Source: Pseudomonadota bacterium (GTDB lineage: Bacteria > Pseudomonadota > Gammaproteobacteria > Burkholderiales > Ferrovaceae). From it: 55,417 nucleotides of DNA. Each line of letters starts with the position of its first letter. Position 1 is the first letter of the stretch. The notes under the pieces are model-generated. The model was not told the DNA's origin and did no database searches. It saw only the letters and a list, made by a program, of their open reading frames with translations. Both the position numbers and the translations under genes were made by a program. The stretch spans positions 1 through 55,417 of the forward strand of contig JAJZFH010000027.1 of the NCBI GenBank assembly GCA_021805445.1. Reading direction: 5' to 3'. Of the stretch, positions 1 to 10,784 are shown in pieces.

Positions 1-40
1 AGAGTGGTGTTCAAAATTACCCTTCTGGTTGTCACCGTGT

Positions 41-80
41 CAGGCCACGCAAAGGCCAAATCAAGGCCATTTTAAGGCCA
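41..80. repeat. Four helically phased AGGCCA repeats
   Basis: The heptamer C/A-AGGCCA occurs at 41-47, 52-58, 63-69 and 74-80, exactly 11 bp apart each time. The first copy is CAGGCCA and the other three are AAGGCCA; the 4-bp spacers differ. One-turn spacing puts all copies on one face of the helix, as in operators of OmpR/PhoB-type regulators, which bind 11-bp direct repeats. The regulator and the target gene are unknown, and the repeats lie upstream of a candidate terminator. Confidence 0.5.
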
Positions 81-114
81 TGGGGCAAAACCCGGCGCTT
101 GGAGGCTCTTGGGT

Positions 115-152
115 GAGCGAGGAGGGGGGGTATATCCTCGCTCGAGGTTTTT
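115..152 (+). terminator. Candidate Rho-independent terminator
   Basis: GAGCGAGGA (115-123) pairs perfectly with TCCTCGCTC (135-143) around an 11-nt loop, and TTTTT follows at 148-152 after a 4-nt GAGG spacer. The spacer makes it less than ideal. It would end transcription entering from left of the window, before tRNA-Val. Apart from this hairpin and the phased repeats, bases 1-224 hold no convincing gene. Confidence 0.4.
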
Positions 153-224
153 CTGAAAAATCCTTTATTGACTGGACTCGCGGGCCATAATCGATTAGAA
201 TCGCTGTCCTGAAACACGATCCGT

Positions 225-301
225 AGGCGCGTAGCTCAGTTGGTTAGAGCACCACCTTGACATGGTGGGGGTCGTTGGTTCGAATCCAATCGCGCCTACC
301 A
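225..301 (+). tRNA. tRNA-Val(GAC)
   Basis: A full cloverleaf of 77 nt. Acceptor AGGCGCG pairs with CGCGCCT, the anticodon stem-loop is CCACC-TTGACAT-GGTGG with anticodon GAC, the T arm contains GGTTCGAATCC, and the CCA end is encoded at 299-301. The body closely matches enterobacterial tRNA-Val2. Confidence 0.97.
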
Positions 302-473
302 GATTTCTTCCCGTTTTATTCCTTCATGCCCCCCTGATTTTTTCTGAACCGTTGAACCGGGTATCGGGAACTCTTTGCCCGGTGACGGCTCGAATCCGGT
401 AGAATGCACAGTTCACCTCTCGGTGAGAGGGTTGCTTTGCTGACAATACAACCAAATTCAACAAGGAATCATG

Positions 474-716
474 ATGAGCGCCAAAGGGCAACTGTTACAA
501 GACCCGTTCCTGAATGCACTCCGCAAGGAGCATGTCCCCGTTTCCATCTATCTGGTCAATGGCATCAAGTTGCAAGGTCAGGTGGAATCCTTCGATCAAT
601 ACGTGGTGCTGCTCAAAAATACCACGACCCAGATGGTCTATAAGCACGCCATCTCCACAGTCGTCCCGGCGCGGAGCATTACCCTCCATACTCCGGAACC
701 CGGTACCGAAGATTGA
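474..716 (+). CDS. hfq: RNA chaperone Hfq
   Basis: Hfq is a hexameric Sm-like RNA chaperone that pairs small RNAs with mRNAs in the cytoplasm. The product is 80 residues. The Sm1 region contains [15 protein letters not shown] and [19 protein letters not shown], and the Sm2 region contains the conserved VYKHAISTV with the KH motif of the uridine-binding pocket. The short acidic tail (HTPEPGTED) is typical of betaproteobacteria. Two ATG codons are adjacent (471 and 474); I chose 474 because AAGGA at 463-467 is then 6 nt away. The gene lies 4 nt before hflX, the usual hfq-hflX arrangement, so the two are probably cotranscribed. Confidence 0.96.
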   Translation: MSAKGQLLQDPFLNALRKEHVPVSIYLVNGIKLQGQVESFDQYVVLLKNTTTQMVYKHAISTVVPARSITLHTPEPGTED

Positions 717-720
717 CTTC

Positions 721-1950
721 ATGACGGATTTGGGCCCACTTCTGGGTCGAGGCCGTGCATCCGCGCGCACCAAGGCGGGACCGGGGGGCTTGGAGCGCGT
801 GGCGGAGGAGGCATCCGCCAATGCCGACCGTGCGTTGCTGGTTCGTCTGGTTCTGGGGCGTGGCCCTGCGGAGTCCTCCCTGGACGAGTTGCAGCGCCTG
901 GCACAAAGTGCCGGTCTCACGGTGGTGGGGTGGATGGAAGGACGCCGCGAGCGTCCCGACCCAGCCACTTTCCTGGGGTCGGGTAAGGTCGAGGAAGTAG
1001 CCGCGCGCGTTCAGGCCGAGGCCATCGGGCTGGTTATCGTGGACGATGAACTGTCCCCCGTGCAGGAACGCAATCTGGAACAGCGTCTGGGCTGTCGGGT
1101 CATCGACCGGACCAGTTTGATCCTGGATATCTTTGCCCAGCGTGCGCGCAGCCATACCGGTCAGTTACAGGTGGAGTTGGCTCAGTTGAAGCGTTTGTCC
1201 ACGCGTCTGGTGCGGGGCTGGACACACCTGGAGCGGCAGAAGGGAGGCATTGGGCTGCGCGGGCCGGGGGAGACCCAGCTGGAGACGGACCGGCGTTTGC
1301 TGGCAGTGCGTGTCAAAATGCTGCAGGCCCGTCTCGTCAAGGTGCGCCGCACCGTTCAGTTGCAGCGTCGTGCGCGACAACGGGCCGGGGTATTGAATGT
1401 CTCTCTGGTGGGGTATACCAATGCGGGCAAGTCCACGCTCTTCAATCGCCTGACCCAGGGAGACAGTTATGTGGCGGATCAGTTGTTTGCGACCCTGGAT
1501 ACCCTGACCCGGCGCGTATATCTTGCGCCGGGTTTGCAGGTCACGCTCTCTGATACGGTGGGTTTCGTGCGCCGTCTGCCCCATACCCTGGTGGATGCGT
1601 TTCGTGCCACTCTGGAAGAGACCCGGGAGGCGGATCTGTTGGTGCTGGTGGTGGACCATGCCGATCCTGAGCGCGCGGCCCAGATCGAGGCGGTCAACCT
1701 CGTGCTGGCGGAGATCGGCGCGGATCAGGTCCCTCAGTTACGCGTCTATAACAAGGTGGACCTGCTGACCCAGGAGGGTGGGCGGATAGAACGGGATGCC
1801 TGTGGTACAATCTCGGCGGTTTGGGCCAGCGCACTGACAGGCTTGGGCATGAACGAGATCCGGCAGGCCTTTCTGGAACGGTGCCAGTCCCCAGGCAGGC
1901 CGGGTGAATTGCCGGTCCTTCAGGAAATACAGGATATTCATGGCACATAA
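721..1950 (+). CDS. hflX: Ribosome-associated GTPase HflX
   Basis: HflX is a GTPase that splits stalled 70S ribosomes, notably during heat stress. The product is 409 residues. An N-terminal glycine-rich HflX domain contains FLGSGKVEE (about 84-92), then a helical linker with GPGETQLETDRR (181-192). The G domain has the P-loop GYTNAGKST (231-239), G3 DTVGF and G4 NKVD. The start at 721 is the first ATG after the hfq stop and gives the normal N-terminus; the reading frame is open further upstream but that part overlaps hfq. The 3' end overlaps hflK by 11 nt, which suggests translational coupling. Confidence 0.96.
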   Translation: MTDLGPLLGRGRASARTKAGPGGLERVAEEASANADRALLVRLVLGRGPAESSLDELQRLAQSAGLTVVGWMEGRRERPDPATFLGSGKVEEVAARVQAEAIGLVIVDDELSPVQERNLEQRLGCRVIDRTSLILDIFAQRARSHTGQLQVELAQLKRLSTRLVRGWTHLERQKGGIGLRGPGETQLETDRRLLAVRVKMLQARLVKVRRTVQLQRRARQRAGVLNVSLVGYTNAGKSTLFNRLTQGDSYVADQLFATLDTLTRRVYLAPGLQVTLSDTVGFVRRLPHTLVDAFRATLEETREADLLVLVVDHADPERAAQIEAVNLVLAEIGADQVPQLRVYNKVDLLTQEGGRIERDACGTISAVWASALTGLGMNEIRQAFLERCQSPGRPGELPVLQEIQDIHGT

Positions 1951-3163
1951 ACATTCCCGTTGGTGGATTTTCAATCAGGGCCCGCCCGATCTGGATGAGG
2001 TATGGCGGCAGTTCTTGCGTCGTCTAAAAGGGGGTAAGCCAGGGGCAGGCGCACCCCCCCCTCGTCCCGGCAAGGGAATTCCCCTGATCCCCTTGCCGAC
2101 GCCCGAACGCATGGTTCTGGTCGGAGTGGCGGTGGTGTTGGTCATTTGGCTGCTGTCAGGGTTTTATATCGTGGATGCGGGGCGGGTGGGCGTCATCCTG
2201 CGTTTTGGCAAGTTTCAGGAACTGACCGACCCTGGACCTCATTGGCACCTGCCTTACCCTGTCGAGGCGCAAGCTGTGGGGAGTCCACTCAATGTGGCGC
2301 AGGTGCGTACCGTGGAACTGGGGTATCGAAATACCCTCAAGTCCAAGGTCTTGCATGAATCTCTCATGTTGACCGATGACGAGAATATCATCGACAACCA
2401 GTATGCCATTCAGTACACCATCAAGGATCCCAAGGATTTTCTGTTTAATAACCGCAATCCTGACGGGGCCGTGGTCCAGGCCGCTGAAACTGCCATTCGT
2501 GAAGTGGTGGGACGCAGCAAGATGGACTATGTACTGTATGAAGGACGTTCCCAGATTGCGGCCGAATCGGAAAAATTGATGCAGCAGATCCTCGATCGCT
2601 ATCATACCGGCATTGCCATCAGCAAGGTCAACATGCAGAATGCCCAGCCCCCCGAACCCGTTCAGGCGGCTTTTGACGATGCAGTCAAAGCCGGACAAGA
2701 CCGTGACCGACAGAATAACGAAGGGCAGGCCTATGCCAACGATGTCATTCCCCGCGCACGCGGCGCGGCTTCCCGTTTGAATGAAGAAGCCAAGGCGTAC
2801 GCGCAGCGCGTCGTGGCCCAGGCCGAAGGCGATGCCAGCCGTTTCAATCAGGTGTTGGTGCAGTACCTCAAGGCCCCGGAAGTCACGCGCCAGCGCCTCT
2901 ACCAGGACATGATGCAACAGGTACTGACCAACACCAGCAAGGTCGTGGCTGACCGGAAATCCGGGACGGGTCTGTTGTATCTTCCTCTGGATAAATTGAT
3001 CCAGGCCAGTGCCTTGGCCAATCTGGCGGGTTCCGACTCCACTGCGAATGCCGTTTCCCCGGCGGGAGGAGGGACGTCCGCTTCTCCTCAGGAGACTCCT
3101 CCCGAGAGTGACTTGCGCGGGCGTGATGCCCTGCGCACCCGGGAGCGGGAGGTACGGCCATGA
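1940..3163 (+). CDS. hflK: FtsH protease modulator HflK
   Basis: HflK forms with HflC a large membrane assembly on the periplasmic side that surrounds FtsH and tunes its proteolysis. The product is 407 residues: a soluble N-terminus rich in Pro/Gly, one transmembrane helix at about residues 56-75, then the SPFH/band-7 domain (IVDAGRVGVILRFGKF) and a long Ala/Glu-rich coiled coil (AKAYAQRVVAQAEGDASRF). The start at ATG 1940 has AGGA at 1931-1934. The stop overlaps the hflC start (ATGA), consistent with 1:1 synthesis of the partners. Confidence 0.96.
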   Translation: MAHKHSRWWIFNQGPPDLDEVWRQFLRRLKGGKPGAGAPPPRPGKGIPLIPLPTPERMVLVGVAVVLVIWLLSGFYIVDAGRVGVILRFGKFQELTDPGPHWHLPYPVEAQAVGSPLNVAQVRTVELGYRNTLKSKVLHESLMLTDDENIIDNQYAIQYTIKDPKDFLFNNRNPDGAVVQAAETAIREVVGRSKMDYVLYEGRSQIAAESEKLMQQILDRYHTGIAISKVNMQNAQPPEPVQAAFDDAVKAGQDRDRQNNEGQAYANDVIPRARGAASRLNEEAKAYAQRVVAQAEGDASRFNQVLVQYLKAPEVTRQRLYQDMMQQVLTNTSKVVADRKSGTGLLYLPLDKLIQASALANLAGSDSTANAVSPAGGGTSASPQETPPESDLRGRDALRTREREVRP

Positions 3164-4053
3164 AGCGGAATTGGGGCTTGGGCGTCATTTTCATTGCCGG
3201 ATTGTGCCTGTTGCTGTTGGGGTCCCTGTATACGGTCAACCAGATTCAGTATGCGGTGGTTTTTCAACTGGGAGAGGTGGTGGCAGTCCGGACTCAGCCG
3301 GGCCTCTATTTCAAATTTCCCCTGGTTCAGAACGTACGTTTGTTCGATAACCGTATCCGTACGCTGGACAATAATGATCCGGAGCGGTTCATCACGGCCG
3401 AGAAAAAACCTCTGTTGGTGGATTATTTCGTCAAGTGGAAGATCGATGATCCCAAACAGTACTATGTGAGTGTGGGCGGCGATGAACAGCGGGCCAAGAT
3501 TCGCCTGACTCAAACGGTCAATGATGACCTGCGTGCAGCCTTTGCCCAGCGCACGGTGCATGAAGCGGTATCCGGGGACCGTGAATCCGTCATGGAATCC
3601 ATGCGTCAGCGGGCGGAAAAAGATGCCCGGCAGATTGGGGTGCACGTCCTGGATGTGCGCATTCGTCGTGTCGAATTGCCGCCGGAGGTGACGGAATCGG
3701 TATATCGGCGCATGGAAGCGGAACGCAAGCGGGTGGCCAATGAATTGCGTTCCACCGGTGCGGGTGAAGCAGAAAAGATTCGGGCCGATGCGGATCGACA
3801 ACGCGAGGTGATTTTGGCCGACGCTTTCCGCACAGCCCAGGAAATCAAGGGGGGAGGGGATGCCAAGGCGGCGGCCCTCTACAGTGCGGCCTATGGCAAG
3901 AACCCGGAGTTCTATACTTTTTACCGCAGTCTGGAAACCTACAGGCAGGGCTTCAAGAGCAAGGCCGATGTGTTGGTTCTCGACCCTGCTTCACCTTTTT
4001 TTCGCTATTTCAATTCTCCCACGGGGGCGGGCTCATCGCCCCTCAAGCACTGA
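3160..4053 (+). CDS. hflC: FtsH protease modulator HflC
   Basis: Partner of HflK in the SPFH-family HflKC complex that modulates FtsH. The product is 297 residues with an N-terminal signal anchor (VIFIAGLCLLLLGSLYTV, about 9-26), the band-7 domain (YAVVFQLGEVV, GLYFKFPLVQNV) and the Ala-rich helix EAEKIRADADRQREVILADA. It ends with the family feature EFYTFYRSLETYRQGF. It starts in the ATGA overlap with hflK, and the next gene begins 2 nt after its stop, so this is part of the same transcript. Confidence 0.96.
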   Translation: MKRNWGLGVIFIAGLCLLLLGSLYTVNQIQYAVVFQLGEVVAVRTQPGLYFKFPLVQNVRLFDNRIRTLDNNDPERFITAEKKPLLVDYFVKWKIDDPKQYYVSVGGDEQRAKIRLTQTVNDDLRAAFAQRTVHEAVSGDRESVMESMRQRAEKDARQIGVHVLDVRIRRVELPPEVTESVYRRMEAERKRVANELRSTGAGEAEKIRADADRQREVILADAFRTAQEIKGGGDAKAAALYSAAYGKNPEFYTFYRSLETYRQGFKSKADVLVLDPASPFFRYFNSPTGAGSSPLKH

Positions 4054-4055
4054 CT

Positions 4056-4250
4056 ATGGAAGTGTTGCTGAGAACCTTTGCGCTGGTCCTGGTACTGGAG
4101 GGGATTCTTCCTTTTCTGGTTCCCGAGCGATGGCGTCAAACGGTGATTCGGTTGAGCCAGATGAGCGACCGTCAAGTTCGTTCCTTCGGTTTTGGCGCGA
4201 TCGTGCTGGGGGTTGTCCTGTTTCAATGTGTGGTCTGGATGGCGGGTTAG
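4056..4250 (+). CDS. DUF2065 (YjeT-like) small membrane protein
   Basis: A 64-residue protein with two hydrophobic helices (LLRTFALVLVLEGILPFL near the start and FGFGAIVLGVVLFQCVVWMAG at the end) joined by a basic loop with the family motif PERWRQTV. This matches DUF2065/YjeT, which commonly follows hflC in proteobacteria. Function is unknown; the position suggests a link to the HflKC-FtsH membrane assembly, which is inference. It starts 2 nt after the hflC stop. Confidence 0.88.
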   Translation: MEVLLRTFALVLVLEGILPFLVPERWRQTVIRLSQMSDRQVRSFGFGAIVLGVVLFQCVVWMAG

Positions 4251-4274
4251 GCGCCCATTCCGGAAAGGAGAATC

Positions 4275-6769
<2,495 letters not shown>

Positions 6770-6781
6770 GTCTGATCGCGT

Positions 6782-7414
6782 TCAGCGCACCAGACTCAGG
6801 GGATGTCCCCCGGACGAACGGCGAACTTTCGAGATCCAGCAGCGGCGTGCATGGTCATGGATCTGATCGAAAGGGATCGGTTTGGGAAGGATGGGGATGC
6901 CCTTGGGAAATTTCGGGTGTTGTGCCACTTCCTGCGGATCCAGGCCAGTGACCACCAAAATACTCATGAAGGTGAGACTGGGAATGGTGGGAAGGGTATG
7001 GAGCATTTCGAATCCATCCATATTGGGCATGTGCAGGTCGGTGATGAGCAGATCGGGGGCATGTTGTCCCATCTGAACGAGCGCGTCGTAACCGTTACGT
7101 GCCGAACGCAGGCATGGTTTCATCGACCACAGGCGAGCCTGTGCCAGGTACAATGCACGCAGCGTTTCATCGTCTTCCACGAACAGGATTTCAAAGGGCG
7201 CCCCTGCGACGATGCCGGGCAGGTTCTGTTCCCGTTTCGAGACCAGGCTTTCCACGGAGTCTCGGCAGATTCGGCGGTGTCCACCGTGGGTTTTCCATGC
7301 CTCGAGAATCCCCTGTTCCACCCAAAGTTGCGCCGTACGCAGAGAAACCCCCAGTCGCTTCGAGGCTTCACGCGTGGTGCAGTAGGATTTCAGAACCTGG
7401 TCCTGATGAGACAT
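6782..7414 (-). CDS. Regulator with N-terminal excisionase-type HTH and C-terminal receiver
   Basis: A 210-residue protein with inverted domain order compared with classic response regulators. Residues 10-50 form a MerR/excisionase-like winged HTH (TTREASKRLGVSLRTAQLWV, then HGGHRRI). Residues 74-200 form a receiver domain: acidic pocket ED-D at 80-82, phospho-acceptor Asp126 in ITDLHMPNMDG, Thr156 in VVTG, and Lys178 in LPKPI. All the residues needed for phosphorylation are present. It converges on the HisKA-only gene, making that protein a plausible phosphodonor or partner (inference). The targets are unknown. It lies about 80 bp downstream of tRNA-Leu on the same strand. Confidence 0.85.
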   Translation of the reverse strand: MSHQDQVLKSYCTTREASKRLGVSLRTAQLWVEQGILEAWKTHGGHRRICRDSVESLVSKREQNLPGIVAGAPFEILFVEDDETLRALYLAQARLWSMKPCLRSARNGYDALVQMGQHAPDLLITDLHMPNMDGFEMLHTLPTIPSLTFMSILVVTGLDPQEVAQHPKFPKGIPILPKPIPFDQIHDHARRCWISKVRRSSGGHPLSLVR

Positions 7415-7495
7415 TATGCGAATCTCGCCAAAAACCTGCAGACCTCATTAGGGTCGATATGTTATAGTTCGCTTCGGGAATTTTCCCTCTATTGC

Positions 7496-7582
7496 TGGTG
7501 CCGAGAAGAGGACTCGAACCTCCACAGTGTTGCCACCGCCAGGACCTGAACCTGGTGCGTCTACCAATTTCGCCATCTCGGC
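7496..7582 (-). tRNA. tRNA-Leu(CAG)
   Basis: An 87-nt class II tRNA. Acceptor GCCGAGA pairs with TCTCGGC, the D arm is typical for Leu (AATTGGTAGACGC), the anticodon loop is CCAGG-TTCAGGT-CCTGG with anticodon CAG, a variable arm follows, the T loop is GGTTCGAGTCC, and CCA is encoded. It is divergent from rnr. Confidence 0.96.
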
Positions 7583-7597
7583 CCTACAAGCCCAAGC

Positions 7598-7625
7598 ATT
7601 CTATAGGATCTATAAACTTTGTCAA
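7598..7625 (-). promoter_or_regulatory. Sigma-70 promoter of tRNA-Leu, overlapping the rnr start
   Basis: On the minus strand a perfect -35 TTGACA (7625-7620) and -10 TAGAAT (7603-7598) are separated by 16 bp, 15 bp before the tRNA-Leu 5' end. The -35 box lies across the first codons of rnr (TTG start at 7619), so tRNA transcription and rnr translation signals share DNA. Confidence 0.65.
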
Positions 7626-9823
7626 CCGAAAAATCACTCCGTGCCCAGGATCCATTTTTGGAGCGGGAACAAGCCCTATATGACGAGCCCTTGCCCAGCC
7701 GGGAATACATCCTGATGATTCTGGAGCGGGAAGGGGTCCCTCTGACAGTGGAACACCTGGAACGTCTGCTGTCCATCCGGAGCCAGGAACGAGATCCCTT
7801 TGGGCGCCGGTTGCGCGCGATGGAACGGGAAGGCCAGTTGATGCGCAATCGCAAGAATGCGCTATGCCTGCCCGCCAAACTGGATTTGGTGCGGGCGCGG
7901 GTGGAAGCCCACGCCGAGGGTTTTGGTTTTGCGCTGCGGGAAGACGACGGCCCGGATATCTTTCTCAGTCCCAAGGAAATGACGCGCGTCCTGCATGGCG
8001 ATCGTATCATGGTCCGCCCGGTGGGAACGGATCATCGGGGACGCCCCGAAGGCGTGATCGTGGAGGTTCTGGAGCACGTCAATACCCGTTTGGTGGCCCG
8101 CCTTGCCAAAGAGCATGGGGTGCTCTTTGCCGTGGCGGAGAACCGGCGTATCCACCAGGACATTCTGGTGGCACCAGGGCAGGAAGGGGGGGCAGAACCT
8201 GGTCAGGTGGTGATGGTGGAATTGCTGTCCCAACCCAGCCGACAGTCCGAGCCGGTGGCCCGGGTCACGGAAATTCTGGGGCGCTACGCCGACTCCGGCA
8301 TGGAAGTGGAGATTGCTCTGCGCAAGCATGATCTGCCCCATACCTTCGGGCCTGAGGTGGAAGAGTCGGTGGCCCGTCTGCCCCGTACCGTGATGCCGAC
8401 CGACCTGGAGGGGAGGGAAGATTTGCGCGCTTTGCCCCTGGTTACCATCGATGGGGAGACAGCGCGAGATTTCGACGATGCGGTGTATGCCGAACGTCAG
8501 GGCGAAGGATTTCGTCTGGTGGTGGCCATTGCAGACGTGTCGCATTATGTACAGCCGGGGGATGTCCTGGACCAGGAAGCCTACTCCCGGGGCAACAGCG
8601 TGTATTTCCCGCGCCGGGTCATCCCCATGCTGCCCGAGGTTCTGAGCAATGGATTATGTTCCCTCAATCCCGAGGTGGATCGTTTGTGCATGGTCTGTGA
8701 CCTGCAGGTTTCTTCTCGTGGGGAAGTGCAGGGGTATCGTTTTTACCCTGCGGTGATGCACTCCAAAGCGCGTCTGACTTATACGGAAGTGGCGGGCATT
8801 TTGGCGCATCCTCAGGCCCCCCCGCCGGCACGGCGCTCTTTGGTGCCCCATCTGCTGGATTTGGATGGGGTTTTCCGGGCTTTTCTGATTGCCCGCCAGA
8901 AGCGTGGCGCCATTGATTTTTCCAGCGCAGAAACACGCATGATCTTCGATGATTTCGGCAAGATCGAGAGCATTGAACCTGTGGAGCGCAATGATGCCCA
9001 TCGCTTGATCGAAGAGTGCATGCTGGCGGCCAATGTGTGTGCGGCAGACTTTCTGGACCGGCATCACCATGCCACCCTCCTGCGGATCCATGCGGCTCCC
9101 GCTCCCGAGCGGGTCCAGGCAGTACGGGACTTTCTGGGGGAATTTGGTCTGCATTTGCCCGGCGGAGATAAACCCGGCGCCGCAGACTACGCGCAACTGA
9201 TCCAGCGCATTGCTGGCCGTCCCGATCAACGCCTGCTCGAAACCGTCCTGCTGCGTTCCTTGCAACAGGCGCAATACAGCCCGGAGAAAATCGGTCATTT
9301 TGGATTGGCCTACGAAGCCTACACGCACTTTACCTCGCCGATCCGGCGTTATCCCGATCTGCTGGTGCACCGCGCCATTCGGGCGGTACTGGGCGGGCGT
9401 ACGTATACGCCACGCACGGCCTGGAAAGACATCGGGATTCACTGCTCCCATACGGAACGACGGGCCGATGAAGCGACGCGCGAGGTGGAGGGCTGGCTCA
9501 AGTGCTTCTTCATGAAGGATCGGGTTGGGGAGTTGTTCCATGGCTCCATCAGTTCGGTCACGCACTTCGGGTTGTTCGTGGCGCTGGATGAGGTCTATGT
9601 AGAAGGATTGGTACACATCTCGGAACTGGGGTCGGACTATTTTCATCATGATGCGGCCCGCCACCAGTTGCTGGGTGAACGCACGGGCCAGCGTTATCGC
9701 CTGGGAGACCGTCTGCGGGTGCGCTTGGTGCGCGTCGACATGGAAACCCTCAAGATCGATTTCGTGCCGGCAGAGGAAGAAATCCCTGCGGGCAAGCCGG
9801 CCCGTGCAAAGCGCAAACGCTGA
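7619..9823 (+). CDS. rnr: Ribonuclease R
   Basis: RNase R is a processive 3'-5' exoribonuclease that degrades structured RNA and takes part in rRNA quality control and tmRNA-linked decay. The product is 734 residues: N-terminal HTH (REYILMILEREGVPLTVEHL), two cold-shock domains, the RNB catalytic domain with TIDGETARDFDDAVY (active-site aspartates) and FTSPIRRYPDLLVHRAI, then an S1 domain (LFHGSISSVTHFGLFVALDE) and a basic tail ending KPARAKRKR. The start is taken as TTG 7619 with AGGA at 7605-7608, because the family-like DPFLERE...EPLPSREYIL precedes any ATG in frame; the next ATG would remove it. This start lies inside the tRNA-Leu promoter. Confidence 0.95.
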   Translation: MSTEKSLRAQDPFLEREQALYDEPLPSREYILMILEREGVPLTVEHLERLLSIRSQERDPFGRRLRAMEREGQLMRNRKNALCLPAKLDLVRARVEAHAEGFGFALREDDGPDIFLSPKEMTRVLHGDRIMVRPVGTDHRGRPEGVIVEVLEHVNTRLVARLAKEHGVLFAVAENRRIHQDILVAPGQEGGAEPGQVVMVELLSQPSRQSEPVARVTEILGRYADSGMEVEIALRKHDLPHTFGPEVEESVARLPRTVMPTDLEGREDLRALPLVTIDGETARDFDDAVYAERQGEGFRLVVAIADVSHYVQPGDVLDQEAYSRGNSVYFPRRVIPMLPEVLSNGLCSLNPEVDRLCMVCDLQVSSRGEVQGYRFYPAVMHSKARLTYTEVAGILAHPQAPPPARRSLVPHLLDLDGVFRAFLIARQKRGAIDFSSAETRMIFDDFGKIESIEPVERNDAHRLIEECMLAANVCAADFLDRHHHATLLRIHAAPAPERVQAVRDFLGEFGLHLPGGDKPGAADYAQLIQRIAGRPDQRLLETVLLRSLQQAQYSPEKIGHFGLAYEAYTHFTSPIRRYPDLLVHRAIRAVLGGRTYTPRTAWKDIGIHCSHTERRADEATREVEGWLKCFFMKDRVGELFHGSISSVTHFGLFVALDEVYVEGLVHISELGSDYFHHDAARHQLLGERTGQRYRLGDRLRVRLVRVDMETLKIDFVPAEEEIPAGKPARAKRKR

Positions 9824-9920
9824 GCGGGAACCGGTATGGGTCGCCCGACACTCTGCCCATGGGTATAGAGGGTAAGGGCGGCAGGCTATCATCGACCTTT
9901 GGTCGGTCCGAGAGAGTGCG

Positions 9921-10676
9921 ATGTCAAAATTTCAGTTGTTGTACGGTTTTCATGCATTGACCAGTCGTCTGCGCCACCATCCTGCTTCCATCCATACCCT
10001 GTATGTGGATGGCGAGCGTCAGGATGCGCGTCTGCGCGAGTTTCTTGCCCAAGCCACGGCAGCGGGCCACCATCCCCGTCTGGTGGCAGGCGAACGGCTC
10101 GACCGCATGGCAGGGACTCGTCGTCATCAGGGGGTGGTGGCCGAGGTGAGCCCCATCCATGCGGCCCTCGATCTCGATACTGTGGTGGACGAGGCTGGGG
10201 CAGACCTTCTGATCCTGGCCCTGGATGGGATCCAGGATCCGCATAATCTGGGTGCCTGTCTGCGGGTGGCCGATGCCATGGGGGTGCATGCGGTCGTGGC
10301 GCCGCGCGACCGTTCCGTTGCCCTGACGGCCACGGTGGCCAAGGTGGCTTCTGGCGCTGCGGATACCGTGCCCTACCTGACCGTGACCAATCTGGTGCGC
10401 ACCTTGCGGGATTTGCAGGATCATGGCGTTTGGGTGGTGGGAACGGATGACCAGGCAGAAACGGATCTGGAAGGAGTCGCCGTGGCGCAGCCCATGGTGT
10501 GGGTGCTGGGGGCGGAAGGAAGCGGTTTGCGGCGACTGACACGCGAGGCCTGCGATCAGCGTGTGCGCATTCCCATGCTGGGTTCGGTGGAATCGCTCAA
10601 TGTCTCGGTGGCAGCAGGGATCTGTCTGTATGAAACGCGTCGGCGTCGTCCGCACGGCGCATCGGACCCCGGTTGA
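9921..10676 (+). CDS. rlmB: 23S rRNA (Gm2251) 2'-O-methyltransferase RlmB
   Basis: RlmB methylates the ribose of G2251 in the P loop of 23S rRNA. The product is 251 residues: an N-terminal substrate-binding domain ([16 protein letters not shown] ... RHQGVVAEV) and the SpoU knot domain with motif 1 [25 protein letters not shown], motif 2 [19 protein letters not shown] and motif 3 [22 protein letters not shown]. Placement after rnr is the usual one in proteobacteria. Confidence 0.96.
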   Translation: MSKFQLLYGFHALTSRLRHHPASIHTLYVDGERQDARLREFLAQATAAGHHPRLVAGERLDRMAGTRRHQGVVAEVSPIHAALDLDTVVDEAGADLLILALDGIQDPHNLGACLRVADAMGVHAVVAPRDRSVALTATVAKVASGAADTVPYLTVTNLVRTLRDLQDHGVWVVGTDDQAETDLEGVAVAQPMVWVLGAEGSGLRRLTREACDQRVRIPMLGSVESLNVSVAAGICLYETRRRRPHGASDPG

Positions 10677-10701
10677 TGCGCCGGGGAAAATGAGATAGAC
10701 T
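10673..10701 (+). promoter_or_regulatory. Putative promoter of the rpsF operon
   Basis: TTGATG (10673-10678) and TAGACT (10696-10701) are separated by 17 bp, a good sigma-70 spacing with 5/6 and 4/6 matches. The -35 box overlaps the rlmB stop codon. It sits about 85 bp before rpsF. Confidence 0.5.
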
Positions 10702-10722
10702 CCACCCTCCCTCAACCCCTTG

Positions 10723-10763
10723 TCGAAGAAAACGAATTTCTTCGATTGAGTCGCCCCAGGCGA
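10723..10763 (+). promoter_or_regulatory. Two hairpins in the rpsF leader
   Basis: TCGAAGAAA (10723-10731) pairs with TTTCTTCGA (10737-10745) around a 5-nt loop. TCGCC (10751-10755) then pairs with GGCGA (10759-10763) around a 3-nt loop. Both precede the RBS AAGGAG of rpsF. Many bacteria autoregulate this operon by S6:S18 binding to a leader RNA; whether this leader is such a site is inference. Confidence 0.4.
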
Positions 10764-10784
10764 TTTCATCCATAAGGAGATGTT

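Noticed and set aside
32..217. Minus-strand 61-codon ORF before tRNA-Val
   Set aside because: No family resemblance or RBS; it overlaps the phased repeats and the candidate terminator.
495..1155. Minus-strand ORFs opposite hfq and hflX
   Set aside because: Antisense shadows of strongly conserved genes; no protein-family features.
6803..7549. Plus-strand 248-codon ORF opposite the receiver-domain regulator
   Set aside because: Antisense to a clear HTH-receiver gene and reads into tRNA-Leu.
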